From Amycolatopsis nivea (lineage in GTDB: Bacteria; Actinomycetota; Actinomycetes; Mycobacteriales; Pseudonocardiaceae), in NCBI RefSeq assembly GCF_004522235.1, contig NZ_SDLT01000001.1, positions 248,001 through 312,000 of the forward strand: a DNA stretch of 64,000 nt. The letters run 5' to 3'. Below, piece by piece: positions 34,312 to 43,629 of the stretch. Positions within the stretch are counted from its first letter, which is position 1. Each line of letters begins with the position of its first letter. A program made the translations under genes and the position numbers. A model generated the notes under the pieces. It ran no database searches and had not been told where the DNA came from. It saw only the letters and a program-made list of their open reading frames with translations.

Positions 34312-35406
34312 TTAGTGGACGTGGACCGGTTCCCATTCGGGGAACGGGTCGTCGGTGGCGGGGGCTTCGGAGAGGCAGGTTTCGAGCGCGCCGAGCAGCG
34401 CGGCGTGCTCGAGCCCGACGCCGATGAACACCAGCTCCTGCCGCGGCCCGTCGGCAACGCCCTGTGGCTCGAACCGCGCGACGCTGCCTGCCTGTGACCA
34501 CAGCCCGAGCGTGCCCGGCCGGGTGCTGAGGCTGAAGAATCCCTTCGACCGCAGCACCGTGCCGAACTCGCCGGAGTCCAGTCGCGAGGTCACGAACTCC
34601 CACAACCGCACCGGGTCGAACGCGCGCGCGGAGCGGAACACGACGCTGGAAATGCCGTACTCCTCGGTCTCCGGCACGTGATCGCCGTTCAGTTCCGCCA
34701 CCCAGCCCGGCGCTTCCTGCGCGCGTTCGGCGTCGTACCGGCCGGTGCCGAAGACCCGCTCCAGCGGGACCCGGCCGAACTCGGCGGACACGACGTCGGC
34801 GGCCGGGTTGAGGCGGCGCAGGGAGGCGAGCAGCCGGTCCCGTTCGGCCGGGGTGACGAGGTCGGTTTTGTTCAGCAGCAGCACGTCGGCGAACTCCACC
34901 TGGTCCATCAGCAGGTCGCTGACCGTCCGCTCGTCGCCCTCGTACTGGTCCAGCCTGCGCTCGGCCAGGCTGTCCCCGCGCGCCAGTTCGCGCGCGAAGT
35001 TCGCCGCGTCCACCACGGTGACCATCGTGTCCAGCCGCGCCGACGACAGCACCGGGGAGCCGTCGTCGGCGGGGAAGGAGAACGTCGCCGCGACCGGCAT
35101 CGGCTCGGAGATGCCGCTCGACTCGATGAGCAGGTGGTCGAACCGGCCGTCGTCGCACAGCCGGGCGACCTCGTCGAGCAGATCCTCGCGCAGGGTACAG
35201 CAAATGCACCCGTTGGTCATCTCGACCAGCCGCTCCTCGGTCCGCGACACGCTGTCCCGCACGAGCGCGGCGTCGATGTTGACCTCGCTCATGTCGTTCA
35301 CGATCACCGCGACCCGCAGGCCCTCGCGGTTGGCGAGGATCCGGTTGAGCAGCGTGGTTTTCCCGGCGCCGAGGAATCCGGAAAGGACAGTGACCGGGAC
35401 GCTCAC
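34312..35406 (-). CDS. COG0523 GTPase, zinc metallochaperone-type
   Basis: A 364-residue CobW/YciC-like G3E GTPase. It has P-loop GFLGAGKTT (10-18), the metal motif CICC (67-70), NKTD and a C-terminal CobW domain. It probably inserts or moves zinc under limitation. The GTG overlaps the L32 stop (GTGA). It is the last of four coupled leftward genes under one Zur-like box. Cobalamin synthesis is unlikely, given the ribosomal neighbours. Confidence 0.88.
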   Translation of the reverse strand: MSVPVTVLSGFLGAGKTTLLNRILANREGLRVAVIVNDMSEVNIDAALVRDSVSRTEERLVEMTNGCICCTLREDLLDEVARLCDDGRFDHLLIESSGISEPMPVAATFSFPADDGSPVLSSARLDTMVTVVDAANFARELARGDSLAERRLDQYEGDERTVSDLLMDQVEFADVLLLNKTDLVTPAERDRLLASLRRLNPAADVVSAEFGRVPLERVFGTGRYDAERAQEAPGWVAELNGDHVPETEEYGISSVVFRSARAFDPVRLWEFVTSRLDSGEFGTVLRSKGFFSLSTRPGTLGLWSQAGSVARFEPQGVADGPRQELVFIGVGLEHAALLGALETCLSEAPATDDPFPEWEPVHVH

Positions 35407-35561
35407 CGCTCGAGCCGCTGGAAGTGCTTGATCAGCTTGCGCGGCACCAGTTTCCGCTCGCCGTCCACGACGATCGGCACCAGGTCCGGCGCCGCCGCCT
35501 TCCACTGCGAGCGGCGGGACCGGGTGTTGCTGCGGGACATTTTCCGCTTCGGGACGGCCAT
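35403..35561 (-). CDS. rpmF: Ribosomal protein L32, zinc-free paralogue
   Basis: A 52-residue L32 starting [18 protein letters not shown]. It has no cysteine, so the zinc ribbon of ordinary L32 is absent (C-minus form). Such paralogues replace zinc-binding ones when zinc is short. It overlaps L31 (ATGA) and the COG0523 gene (GTGA). Confidence 0.9.
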   Translation of the reverse strand: MAVPKRKMSRSNTRSRRSQWKAAAPDLVPIVVDGERKLVPRKLIKHFQRLER

Positions 35562-35824
35562 CAGCGCGCACCCCCTGCGCGGCGCTGCCCGTACCGGCGG
35601 TGGAACTTCTCGACCTGGCCCGCCGAGTCGAGGATCCGCTGGGTGCCGGTCCAGAACGGATGCGACCACGAGCTGATGTCCACCACCACCAGCGGATAGG
35701 TGTTCCCGTCGGACCATTCGATGGTCCGGTCGGAGGTGGCGGTGGAGCGGGTCAGGAACGCGTCGCCGGTCGACGAGTCCTTGAAGACCACCGGGTGGTA
35801 GTCGGGGTGGATGCCGGGTTTCAC
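35561..35824 (-). CDS. rpmE2: Ribosomal protein L31 type B
   Basis: An 87-residue type B L31 ([20 protein letters not shown]...). The CxxC motif of zinc-binding L31 is missing and the type-B insertion [12 protein letters not shown] is present. The GTG overlaps the stop of the upstream COG0523-like gene by 4 nt. Confidence 0.93.
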   Translation of the reverse strand: MKPGIHPDYHPVVFKDSSTGDAFLTRSTATSDRTIEWSDGNTYPLVVVDISSWSHPFWTGTQRILDSAGQVEKFHRRYGQRRAGGAR

Positions 35825-37062
35825 AGGGTTTCGTCCTTCTGGTTGGCGGCGTTCGCGTGCCGGTCGGGTTCTTCGGTTTCTTCGCAGGGGTCCTCGTGCC
35901 AGTCCCCGAACGGGTCGGGGTAGGCGCGCCAGGCCGCTTCGCCTTCGGCGAGTTCGGCGTCGGTGAGCAAGGCGGCTTGCAACGCGCTCTCGATTTCCGC
36001 GGGAGCGGCTTGGTCGGTGACGATCACCAGCTCCTGCGCGCGGTCGCCGTGCACCGGGTCCCAGCGCAGCGAGGCGAGCGTGCGGCGTTCGGGGGAGACG
36101 TCGGCCCAGTCCGGTCCGTCCGGCGAGGCGAGCCACGGGCCGGCGTGCCCGATGCCGAGCCCGCCGCCCGCCGATTCGATCCAGAACGCGACGTCCGGCT
36201 GACTCGCCACCCAGGCCCGGCCACGAGTGCGGACCACGCCGTCGAGCAGCAGGTCGATCGCCTCGTGCAGCCGCTCCGGATGGAACGGGCGCTGCGCGGT
36301 GAACCGCAGCAGTTCGATGCCGCAGTCCGGGTGCAGTGGCGGAGCGCCGCGCAGCAACGCGCCGTGCAGGTCGGTGACCTCGCCGCGGCGGGCGTCGGCC
36401 GGGATCGCGGCGAACAGCCCGGCGGCGTCGGTGCGGGCCAGCTCGACGCGCGGGACGGACGGCGCGACCCGGTCCAGCACCGCGGCGGATTTGGCCGCGC
36501 ACCACGCGTCCGGCGCGGCTCCGGCGAGCACGAGCACGTCCGCGGATTCCACTTGGGACAGTGCGACCTGCGCGACCGTCCGCTCGTCTTCGGGGCTGCC
36601 CTGCAGGCCGCGCTCGGCGAGCAGGTCGTCGCCGGTGACGTCGGCGAGCCAGGTCGCGCAGTCCAGCACGGTGAACACCGCTTCGAGTTCGACGTCGTCG
36701 CTCACCGGGCGGTCGCCGACCAGCACGTTGCGGATCGCCCAGCTCACCGGCTCCGGCTCCATCGCCTCGTCCAGCCGCACCACGATGCGGTCGACCTGCG
36801 GCATCCGGGCCAGCCGGCGCAGCAGCGGCAGCAGGTCCTCGCGCAGCGTGCAGTTGACGCAGCCGTGCGCGAGTTCGAGCGGGGTCAGCTCGTCGCGCCC
36901 GCGCAGCAGGATCCGGCGGCGGACGACGCCGGAACCGATGTCGCGCAGGTCGTGGTGGACGACGGCGGTGCCGGGGCTCGCGCGGAGCAGGAGCGCGGCG
37001 AGGTCGCCGGTGCGGGCGATCCCGCTGCAGAGCACGAGCGGGACACGCGGACGTTGGGGCAC
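35821..37062 (-). CDS. CobW-like protein without P-loop (Mrf-like)
   Basis: A 413-residue relative of COG0523 GTPases. The cysteine motif GCVNC (67-71) and the CobW C-domain ([16 protein letters not shown], then FGDWHEDP) are kept. The nucleotide site is not: the P-loop position reads SGIARTGDL (13-21) and no NKxD is seen. The closest known role is mycobacterial Mrf, which recruits the hibernation factor to alternative ribosomes under zinc limitation; identity with it is inference. The GTG follows GGAG, 44 bp from the Zur-like box. Confidence 0.75.
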   Translation of the reverse strand: MPQRPRVPLVLCSGIARTGDLAALLLRASPGTAVVHHDLRDIGSGVVRRRILLRGRDELTPLELAHGCVNCTLREDLLPLLRRLARMPQVDRIVVRLDEAMEPEPVSWAIRNVLVGDRPVSDDVELEAVFTVLDCATWLADVTGDDLLAERGLQGSPEDERTVAQVALSQVESADVLVLAGAAPDAWCAAKSAAVLDRVAPSVPRVELARTDAAGLFAAIPADARRGEVTDLHGALLRGAPPLHPDCGIELLRFTAQRPFHPERLHEAIDLLLDGVVRTRGRAWVASQPDVAFWIESAGGGLGIGHAGPWLASPDGPDWADVSPERRTLASLRWDPVHGDRAQELVIVTDQAAPAEIESALQAALLTDAELAEGEAAWRAYPDPFGDWHEDPCEETEEPDRHANAANQKDETL

Positions 37063-37105
37063 TGGATCTCCAGACGACGGGGCGGGGTACGGTGACGAGC
37101 GTAGT

Positions 37106-37120
37106 TGAACATGAATGTCA
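37106..37120. promoter_or_regulatory. Zur-like box in divergent ribosomal-paralogue promoter
   Basis: TGAACATGAATGTCA matches the actinobacterial Zur consensus TGAAAATGATTTTCA at 12 of 15 positions. It lies between the leftward Mrf-like operon and the rightward L28 operon and can repress both when zinc is ample. Confidence 0.78.
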
Positions 37121-37140
37121 CTATCAACTTGGGAGGGTCC

Positions 37141-37377
37141 GTGTCAGCCGTGTGCCAGGTCACCGGCCGCAAGCCGGGCTACGGCAAGCAGGTCTCGCAT
37201 TCGCACCGCCGCACGTCGCGCCGGTGGGAGCCGAACCTGCAGACGCGCCGCTACTACGTGCCGAGCCTCGGCCGCACCGTGCGGCTCAAGGTGTCGGCGA
37301 AGGGCATGAAGACGATCGACAAACGCGGCATCGACGCCGTGGTCGCCGATCTCGTCGCGAAGGGAGCGAAGTTCTAG
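37141..37377 (+). CDS. rpmB: Ribosomal protein L28, alternative paralogue
   Basis: A 78-residue L28 beginning [20 protein letters not shown]. Only one cysteine remains, so the zinc site of C-plus L28 is lost. I choose the GTG at 37141 because GGGAGGG precedes it; a longer frame to ATG 37111 would run through the Zur box. It is first of four coupled genes. Confidence 0.9.
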   Translation: MSAVCQVTGRKPGYGKQVSHSHRRTSRRWEPNLQTRRYYVPSLGRTVRLKVSAKGMKTIDKRGIDAVVADLVAKGAKF

Positions 37378-37545
37378 ATGGCGAAAAGCACCGACATCCG
37401 GCCGATCGTCAAACTGCGGTCGACCGCGGGCACCGGCTACACGTATGTCACCAAGAAGAACCGCCGCAACAATCCGGACCGGATGGTGTTGCGGAAATAC
37501 GACCCGGTGGCGCGCAAGCACGTCGAATTCAAGGAAGAACGCTGA
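37378..37545 (+). CDS. rpmG: Ribosomal protein L33, zinc-free paralogue
   Basis: A 55-residue L33 ([20 protein letters not shown]...) without any cysteine. It starts directly after the L28 stop and its own stop overlaps the S14 start (TGATG). It is part of the zinc-saving ribosome set. Confidence 0.92.
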   Translation: MAKSTDIRPIVKLRSTAGTGYTYVTKKNRRNNPDRMVLRKYDPVARKHVEFKEER

Positions 37546-37850
37546 TGGCGAAGAAGTCGAAGATCGCGAAGAACGAGCAGCGGAAGGTGATCGCCGCGCG
37601 GTATGTGGAACGCCGGCGCGCGCTCAAGGCGGTGATCGCGTCGCCGTCCGCCTCGGCCGACGAGAAGGCGGACGCAGTGGTTGCGCTGCAACGGATGCCG
37701 CGCGACGCGAGCCGCACGCGGATTCGCAACCGCGACGCCGCCGACGGCCGCCCGCGCGGATACCTGCGGAAATTCGGGCTGTCCCGGGTGCGCATGCGGC
37801 AGATGGCGCACAACGGGGAACTGCCCGGCGTCTCGAAGTCGAGCTGGTGA
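37545..37850 (+). CDS. rpsN: Ribosomal protein S14, zinc-free long form
   Basis: A 101-residue S14 ([20 protein letters not shown]...). It is the long, cysteine-free type; the short zinc-binding S14 has two CxxC motifs. [20 protein letters not shown] is the conserved core. It overlaps L33 by one base and S18 by GTGA. Confidence 0.93.
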   Translation: MAKKSKIAKNEQRKVIAARYVERRRALKAVIASPSASADEKADAVVALQRMPRDASRTRIRNRDAADGRPRGYLRKFGLSRVRMRQMAHNGELPGVSKSSW

Positions 37851-38092
37851 TCGCCGTGCCCAAACCGGACCGCACGCCGCGCCGCCGCCCGAATCCCTTC
37901 CATACGGCCGGAATCACCCAGGTCGATTGGAAAGACGTCGACCTGCTGCGGAAATTCATCTCCGACCGCGGCAAGATCCGGGCCCGCCGGGTCACCGGAT
38001 TGACGCCGCAGCAACAGAAACAGGTGGCCACCGCGATCAAGAACGCACGGGAGATGGCGCTCCTGCCGTACCCGACGGCGGCGCGGAGCTGA
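37847..38092 (+). CDS. rpsR: Ribosomal protein S18, alternative paralogue
   Basis: An 81-residue S18 ([20 protein letters not shown]...) without cysteines, with [19 protein letters not shown] and the [11 protein letters not shown] end typical of S18. It is last in the rightward Zur-controlled operon; a MoxR gene follows by 95 bp. Confidence 0.92.
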   Translation: MIAVPKPDRTPRRRPNPFHTAGITQVDWKDVDLLRKFISDRGKIRARRVTGLTPQQQKQVATAIKNAREMALLPYPTAARS

Positions 38093-38187
38093 AAAAACCG
38101 GATGCGGGCAGCGGGCCGGGCGCGGGACGATAACGGCACGAAACGGGCGTCGCACGTGGATGTCCTGAAACCGGAAAGGTCCGCGTT

Positions 38188-39249
38188 GTGCACGCCCAGC
38201 TCACGGTCACGCCTGCCCAGCTGCCCGACATCCTGCTCACGACCGCCGTCGTCCGGCCGGTCTTCCTCTGGGGCGCGCCCGGAATCGGGAAGTCGTCGCT
38301 GGTCCGGGAATTCGCGGCGGCGCTCGGCCTCGAATGCGTGTCGCTGCTCGGCACCCAGCTCGCGCCCGAGGACCTGATCGGCGTCCCGCAGATCGCCGAC
38401 GGCCGCAGCCGGTTCTGCCCGCCGGAGCAGATCGCCCGCGACGAGCCGTACTGCCTGTTCCTGGACGAGCTCAACGCCGCGTCGCCGGACGTGCAGAAGG
38501 CGTTCTATTCGCTGATCCTCGACCGCCGGATCGGCTCCTACGAGCTGCCGCCCGGTTCGGTGGTGATCGGCGCCGGGAACCGCGCCACCGACCAGGCGCT
38601 CGCCCGGCCGATGGCCTCGGCGCTGGTGAACCGCCTGGTCCACCTCCACCTGCGCGCGTCGGCGGGCGACTGGCTCGCCTGGGCGGCGGGCAACGACATC
38701 CACCCGGCGGTGGCCGAGTACCTGACCCAGCGCCCGGACCACCTGTGGAGCCAGCCGCCGAAGACCGAGGAACCGTTCTCCACGCCGCGGTCCTGGCACA
38801 TGCTGTCCGACCTGCTGCACTCGGCGGGCGATCCGCTCGACGACGAGACCGTCGGGCTGCTCGCGTACGCCACGCTCACCCCGCGGCACGCCGGAGCGTT
38901 CCGGTCCTACCTCAAGGTCGCGCGGCACGCCTACGACCTGGAGGCCATCCTCAAGGGCGACGCGCGCTGGCCCGCCGAGCCGGACGAGCGCGACCTGCTC
39001 TACTTCCTCGCCGAGACGTTCCGCGTCCGGCTGGCCCGCGACCTGCCCGCGGACAAGCGGCACGCGTCGTCGGCGGTGCGCCAGTTCGCGTTCCGCGCGA
39101 AGAGCCTGCTGGTCGAGCTGGCGGAGATCTCGCTGGAGATGGCGCAGCTGGTGATCGCGGACGACGAAGCGGGCAACCCGCGCCTGCCTTCGTGGTTCCT
39201 GGTCGAGGCCGCGCGCGACTTGCCGCGGCTGGTGGCGGCTCGGGCATGA
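38188..39249 (+). CDS. MoxR-family AAA+ ATPase
   Basis: A 353-residue AAA+ ATPase with Walker A GAPGIGKSS (29-37), Walker B LFLDELN (90-96) and sensor region VIGAGNRATDQA. MoxR proteins act as chaperones that load metals or remodel the partner encoded with them. The partner here is the coupled metallopeptidase/VWA protein (ATGA overlap). The GTG start follows GGAAAGGT. Readthrough from the zinc operon is possible. Confidence 0.87.
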   Translation: MHAQLTVTPAQLPDILLTTAVVRPVFLWGAPGIGKSSLVREFAAALGLECVSLLGTQLAPEDLIGVPQIADGRSRFCPPEQIARDEPYCLFLDELNAASPDVQKAFYSLILDRRIGSYELPPGSVVIGAGNRATDQALARPMASALVNRLVHLHLRASAGDWLAWAAGNDIHPAVAEYLTQRPDHLWSQPPKTEEPFSTPRSWHMLSDLLHSAGDPLDDETVGLLAYATLTPRHAGAFRSYLKVARHAYDLEAILKGDARWPAEPDERDLLYFLAETFRVRLARDLPADKRHASSAVRQFAFRAKSLLVELAEISLEMAQLVIADDEAGNPRLPSWFLVEAARDLPRLVAARA

Positions 39250-41138
39250 GCAGTGTCCGTTCCGACGCCCGCCTCCGCGAACGCCGCAACAAAGCGATCG
39301 ACGCGGGCTGGGCACTGGTCCGCGCGAACACCGTGCTGAAGCGGCTCGCGGAGCGCGCGAGCCTGGACCGCACCAGCCTGACCGGCTCCGAGGCCTGGGC
39401 CGTCGTCGCCGACACCGGACTGATCACCGCGAACCGTGCCCGCGACGCCGATCCCGCCGAGTGGGCGTGGGTGTTCGCGCATCTGCTGCTGCATCTCGGC
39501 CTCGGCCATCTGGACGAGGAACAGCTCGACGAGGCGGACGCGATCACCGCTGACCGCGCCGTCGAGGCGAGCTACAGCGCGGCGTGTTGCGTTGCGGTGC
39601 ACCGGTTCGCGGAGGCGGTACGGGTCGGGACGCCGCTCACGCTCCTGCCCGAACTTCCCGGCACGGACGAGCTTTCCCTTGCCCGCGCTTGGCGCGACAC
39701 CGGCGTCCCGGAGGTCTTCCGTGCGCTCGGCACCGGCGGCGACCGGCCGTGCCTCGCGCTCGCGGAGCCGCCGAGCCGCTGGCACGTCCAGTACCACGGG
39801 AAGTCCGCGCCGTGGACCGAGCGGTTCGCGCAGGGCCTGATCGCCTCGGCCACCGAGGCGATGGAGCGGGCCGCCGACGCGCGCGGCCAGACCCGGCACC
39901 GGCGGACCCTGGGGGAGTGGGACCGCGCGCTGGGCTGGTTCGCGTCGTCGTTCCCGCTGCTGGGCGCGGTGGCCGCCGGGTTCACGCTGATCGCCGATCC
40001 GGAGGTGGTCCGCGCCTGGGACATCGCGGTCGCGGCGGTCGACGCCGAACACGGCGAGATCTACGTCAACCCGCACGCCGCGCTGACCGCCGAGGAATGG
40101 CGGTTCGTGCTCGCGCACGAGATGCTGCACGCCGCGCTCCGGCACGACCGCCGCGCGCTCGGCCGCGACCCGTACCTGTGGAACGTCGCCTGCGACTACG
40201 TGATCAACGGCTGGCTGGTCGTCCTCGGCGTCGGCGAACTGCCCGGCGACGGGCTGCACGATCCGCAGCTCGCCGGGCTGTCCGCGGAATCGGTGTACGA
40301 CACGCTGACCACCGACCTGCGCCGCGCCCGCAAACTGCGCACGCTGGGCGGCCGCGAGGCAGGCGACGTCCTCGGCGACTGGCTGTCCGAACCGGACGCC
40401 GCCGCCCGCCGCTCCTCGCGCCGCGCGGAACCCAAGCCGCTGCCGTGGCGCGAGGGCGACCGGGCCGGCGGCGTCGACCTGGACGAGTTCTATCGCCGCG
40501 CGCTCAGCCAGGGCCTGGTCTATCACCACGCGCAGGGCCGCGGCCTGCTGCCGCTCGGGCTGGAACAGGAGATCCGCGCACTGGACCACCCGCCGCTGCC
40601 GTGGGACGCGCAACTGGCCCGGTGGTTCGACGAGCACGTCCGGGCCGAGCGGCCGGTGCGCAGCTACGCGCGGGCGTCGCGCCGCCAGTCGGCGACGCCG
40701 GATATCCCGCGCCCAGGCCTGGTCCGTCCGGAACGCGTCGACCGCCGCGCGACCTTCGGCGTCGTGCTGGACACGTCCGGGTCGATGAACGCGGAACTGC
40801 TGGGCAAGGCGCTCGGCGCGATCGCGTCGTACGCGCGGGCCCGCGACGTCCCGGCCGCCCGGGTGGTGTTCTGCGACGCGGCGGCTTACGACGCCGGATA
40901 CCTTGCGGTGGAAGACATTGCGGGCCGGGTGAAGGTCCGCGGCCGCGGCGGCACCCGCCTGCAGCCCGGGGTCGATCTGCTGCGTCGCGCGCCGGATTTC
41001 CCGGCGGACGGCCCGGTGCTGATCATCACCGACGCGCAGTGCGACCACGTGCGGCCGTTGCGGGAGCACGCGTTTCTGGTTCCGCGCGGCGCTCGGCTGC
41101 CGTTCGTGCCGCGCGGTCCGGTCTTCCGGGTGGAGTGA
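39246..41138 (+). CDS. VWA/metallopeptidase-like protein (COG3864 type)
   Basis: A 630-residue protein. From about 285 it has a zinc-peptidase motif HEMLHAALRH (291-300) with NVACDYVIN. From about 503 it has a VWA domain with MIDAS DTSGS (509-513). Residues 73-125 look like a decayed copy of the peptidase region, reading HLLLHLGLGH where HExxH belongs. It is paired with the upstream MoxR ATPase, a common two-gene unit of unknown substrate. A membrane anchor is not seen. Confidence 0.8.
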   Translation: MSSVRSDARLRERRNKAIDAGWALVRANTVLKRLAERASLDRTSLTGSEAWAVVADTGLITANRARDADPAEWAWVFAHLLLHLGLGHLDEEQLDEADAITADRAVEASYSAACCVAVHRFAEAVRVGTPLTLLPELPGTDELSLARAWRDTGVPEVFRALGTGGDRPCLALAEPPSRWHVQYHGKSAPWTERFAQGLIASATEAMERAADARGQTRHRRTLGEWDRALGWFASSFPLLGAVAAGFTLIADPEVVRAWDIAVAAVDAEHGEIYVNPHAALTAEEWRFVLAHEMLHAALRHDRRALGRDPYLWNVACDYVINGWLVVLGVGELPGDGLHDPQLAGLSAESVYDTLTTDLRRARKLRTLGGREAGDVLGDWLSEPDAAARRSSRRAEPKPLPWREGDRAGGVDLDEFYRRALSQGLVYHHAQGRGLLPLGLEQEIRALDHPPLPWDAQLARWFDEHVRAERPVRSYARASRRQSATPDIPRPGLVRPERVDRRATFGVVLDTSGSMNAELLGKALGAIASYARARDVPAARVVFCDAAAYDAGYLAVEDIAGRVKVRGRGGTRLQPGVDLLRRAPDFPADGPVLIITDAQCDHVRPLREHAFLVPRGARLPFVPRGPVFRVE

Positions 41139-41276
41139 CCGACGATGCGCGGACCCGTCGGTGACATGTCCGAATTGCGAAGCGCGCGGGCGGACTCAGC
41201 GGCCTGAGCCACACTCCGGCGTGGCATGACCCACGCTCGCCGTGCGAGACCGCGCCTCGCCCATATGCTTCCGCGC

Positions 41277-42503
41277 ATGGACGACCCGCACTACCTTTCC
41301 GGCCTCAACCTGACCGGCCGCCGCGTCGTGGTGTTCGGCGGCGGTTCCGTCGCCCAGCGCCGGCTGCCCCGCCTGATCAGCGCGGGCGCCCGCGTCGAAC
41401 TGGTGTCGCCGCACACGACGCCGTCGGTGCAGGGGATGGCGGACGCGGGCGAACTGGTGTGGCATCAGCGCCGCTACGCCGAGGGCGACCTGAAGGACGC
41501 CTGGTACGCGCTGGCCTGCACGAACGACCCGGAGACCAACGCCGCGATCTGTGCCGAGGCCGAGCGGGAACGCGTCTTCTGCGTCCGCGCCGACGAGGGC
41601 GAGTCCGGTTCGGCGGTGACCCCGGCGACCGGGCGGCACGGCGGTCTCCTGTTCGGCGTCCTGTCCGGCGGCGAGCCGCTCCGCTCGGCCGCGGTCCGCG
41701 ATTCGATGCTGGACGGCCTGCACGCGGGCACCATCGAGGACGGCCGCCAGCCGCATCCGGAAGGCACGCTGCCCGGCGTCGCGCTGGTCGGCGGCGGGCC
41801 CGGCGACCCGGACCTGATCACCGTCCGCGCCCGGCGGCTGCTCTCGCGCGCCGACGTCGTGGTCGTCGACCGGCTCGGCCCGCGCGATCTGCTGGACGAG
41901 CTCGCGCCGGAGGTCGAGGTCGTCGACGCGGCGAAGATCCCGTACGGCCGCGCGGCGAGCCAGGACGTGATCAACCGGACGCTCATCGAGAAGGCCAAGG
42001 AAGGCAAGTTCGTCGTCCGGCTCAAGGGCGGCGACCCGTACCTGTTCGGGCGCGGGTTCGAGGAGGTCCAGGCGTGCGCCGAGGCGGGCGTGCCGGTGAC
42101 CATGGTCCCGGGCATCACCTCGGCGTTCGCGGTGCCCGCGGTGGCCGACGTGCCGGTGACGCACCGCGGGGTCGCGCACGAGGTGGTCGTCGTGTCCGGG
42201 CACGTCGCGCCGGGGGACGAGCGGTCGCTGGTGGACTGGTCGCTGCTGGCCCGGATGCGCGGGACGATCGTGCTGATGATGGGCGTCGAACGGCTGCCGA
42301 AGTTCGCCGCCGCCCTGCTCGAGGGCGGCCGCCCCGGCGACACGCCGGTCGCGGTGATCGAGGACGGGACGATGCGGACCCAGCGGGTGCTGCGCTCGAC
42401 GCTCGCCTCGGTGGCCGAGGAAGCGGCGGCCGCGGGAGTCCGCCCGCCCGCGGTGATCGTGTTCGGCCCGGTGGCCGGGCTGGACCGGAATCAGCCCGGA
42501 TAA
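41277..42503 (+). CDS. cobA: Uroporphyrinogen-III C-methyltransferase/precorrin-2 dehydrogenase
   Basis: A 408-residue fusion. The N-terminal half is the NAD-linked precorrin-2 dehydrogenase/ferrochelatase (GGGSVAQRR, 21-29). The C-terminal half is SUMT, with LVGGGPGDPDLIT, GGDPYLFGRGFEE and PVTHRG. It makes precorrin-2 and sirohydrochlorin for siroheme or cobalamin. I take the ATG at 41277; another four codons upstream is possible. Confidence 0.92.
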   Translation: MDDPHYLSGLNLTGRRVVVFGGGSVAQRRLPRLISAGARVELVSPHTTPSVQGMADAGELVWHQRRYAEGDLKDAWYALACTNDPETNAAICAEAERERVFCVRADEGESGSAVTPATGRHGGLLFGVLSGGEPLRSAAVRDSMLDGLHAGTIEDGRQPHPEGTLPGVALVGGGPGDPDLITVRARRLLSRADVVVVDRLGPRDLLDELAPEVEVVDAAKIPYGRAASQDVINRTLIEKAKEGKFVVRLKGGDPYLFGRGFEEVQACAEAGVPVTMVPGITSAFAVPAVADVPVTHRGVAHEVVVVSGHVAPGDERSLVDWSLLARMRGTIVLMMGVERLPKFAAALLEGGRPGDTPVAVIEDGTMRTQRVLRSTLASVAEEAAAAGVRPPAVIVFGPVAGLDRNQPG

Positions 42504-42541
42504 CGCAGACAGCGGGCCGTCCGCGCGCGAAGATGTCCGGT

Positions 42542-43300
42542 ATGACCTTGCCTGCCCTGCCCGAGGAGTCCTTCCGGCGCGTGCTCTGCGTCGTCGCGCA
42601 CCCGGACGACATGGAGTACGGCACGTCCGCCGCTGTCGCACGCTGGACGGCGCGCGGCATCGAGGTCGGCTACCTCCTGCTCACCCGCGGCGAGGCAGGC
42701 ATGCCGAACCCGCCCGAGGAGACGGCCCGCCTGCGCGTCGCCGAACAGCGCAACGCGTGCGCGGCCGTCGGCGTCGAGCGCCTCACCGTCCTCGAACACC
42801 CGGACGGCGTGCTCGTCTACGGCCTCGACCTGCGCCGCGACATCGCCCGCGAGATCCGCCGGTTCAAGCCCGACGTCGTGCTCGGCTGCGGATTCGACGT
42901 CGAAACGCCCTACGGCTTCGACCAGGCCGACCACCGCGCCGCCGGGCTCGCGACCCTCGACGCGATCCGCGACGCGGGCAACCGGTGGGTCTTCCCCGAG
43001 CAGATCGACGACGAGGGCCTCGCTCCGCATTCGGCGCGCTGGTACCTGGTCCCGGGACTTCCGGGTTCCGGGGCGACCCACGGCGTCGACATCACCGGAG
43101 AGCCGCTGCGGCGCGGCGTCGCTTCCCTGGAGGCGCACGCCGCGTACCTGGCCGCGCTTCCGGACCACCCCGCGCCCGCCGACTTCATCCCGCAGTTCAC
43201 GGCGATGAGCGGCAAGGCGATGGGGGTGGCGCACGCGGTGCTGTTCCGCGCCCACGACCTCCAGGCGCCGCCGGAATTCCCCGAAGCCGACCAGGACTGA
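42542..43300 (+). CDS. PIG-L family deacetylase
   Basis: A 252-residue zinc deacetylase of the LmbE/MshB family. It has the metal motif AHPDD (19-23) and a second motif DQADHRAAG. Actinobacterial members act on N-acetylglucosaminyl compounds in mycothiol biosynthesis or recycling, or on antibiotics; which is unknown here. It ends before a repeat-rich intergenic stretch. Confidence 0.83.
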   Translation: MTLPALPEESFRRVLCVVAHPDDMEYGTSAAVARWTARGIEVGYLLLTRGEAGMPNPPEETARLRVAEQRNACAAVGVERLTVLEHPDGVLVYGLDLRRDIAREIRRFKPDVVLGCGFDVETPYGFDQADHRAAGLATLDAIRDAGNRWVFPEQIDDEGLAPHSARWYLVPGLPGSGATHGVDITGEPLRRGVASLEAHAAYLAALPDHPAPADFIPQFTAMSGKAMGVAHAVLFRAHDLQAPPEFPEADQD

Positions 43301-43415
43301 CCCCGGCCGGTCGGAAGTCTCAGGGGAGTCCGGCGGACGCTGCTTCCGCAGGTCTCCCTTCCTTGCCGGGCGCGGGTCGGGAGGGTGCCTTTCGCGGACG
43401 AGCCCTGCCGCCGGA

Positions 43416-43472
43416 ACGCACCCAATGCGGCATTGGTTGCGTCGCACGCACCCAATGCCACATTGGGTGCAC
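43416..43472. repeat. Two tandem CACCCAATG-type hairpins
   Basis: Unit 1 (43416-43442) ACGCACCCAATGC.GCATTGGTTGCGT and unit 2 (43446-43472) GCACCCAATG...CATTGGGTGC are each inverted repeats. The two units are direct repeats of each other, spaced 30 bp. Confidence 0.8.
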
Positions 43473-43582
43473 TCGCCCGGCCCCCGCGAGTCCCAAGCCC
43501 GCCCGCCCAGCCGACCGCGGTCGAGCCACCAGCGCAGCCGCCCCGCTGTGAAGCCAAAACGCGGTCGCACCCCACCAAGTCC

Positions 43583-43629
43583 GTGAAGGGCTCCTTGAGG
43601 GAATCAGATTCCCGGAAGGAGTCCTTCAC
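43583..43629. repeat. Hairpin repeat, GTGAAGG family, copy 2
   Basis: The left arm GTGAAGGGCTCCTTGAGGGA pairs with the right arm TCCCGGAAGGAGTCCTTCAC at most positions. It is related in sequence to the element at 24647-24693. It ends 18 bp before the stop of the leftward hydrolase and may terminate it. Confidence 0.8.

Noticed and set aside
34312..37062. Cobalamin biosynthesis CobW genes
   Set aside because: The COG0523 proteins are embedded with zinc-free ribosomal paralogues and a Zur-like box, which fits zinc stress rather than cobalamin.
42910..43629. Minus-strand frame starting MKDSFRESDSLKEPFTD
   Set aside because: The start is the translated GTGAAGG hairpin repeat and the rest is antisense to the PIG-L gene.
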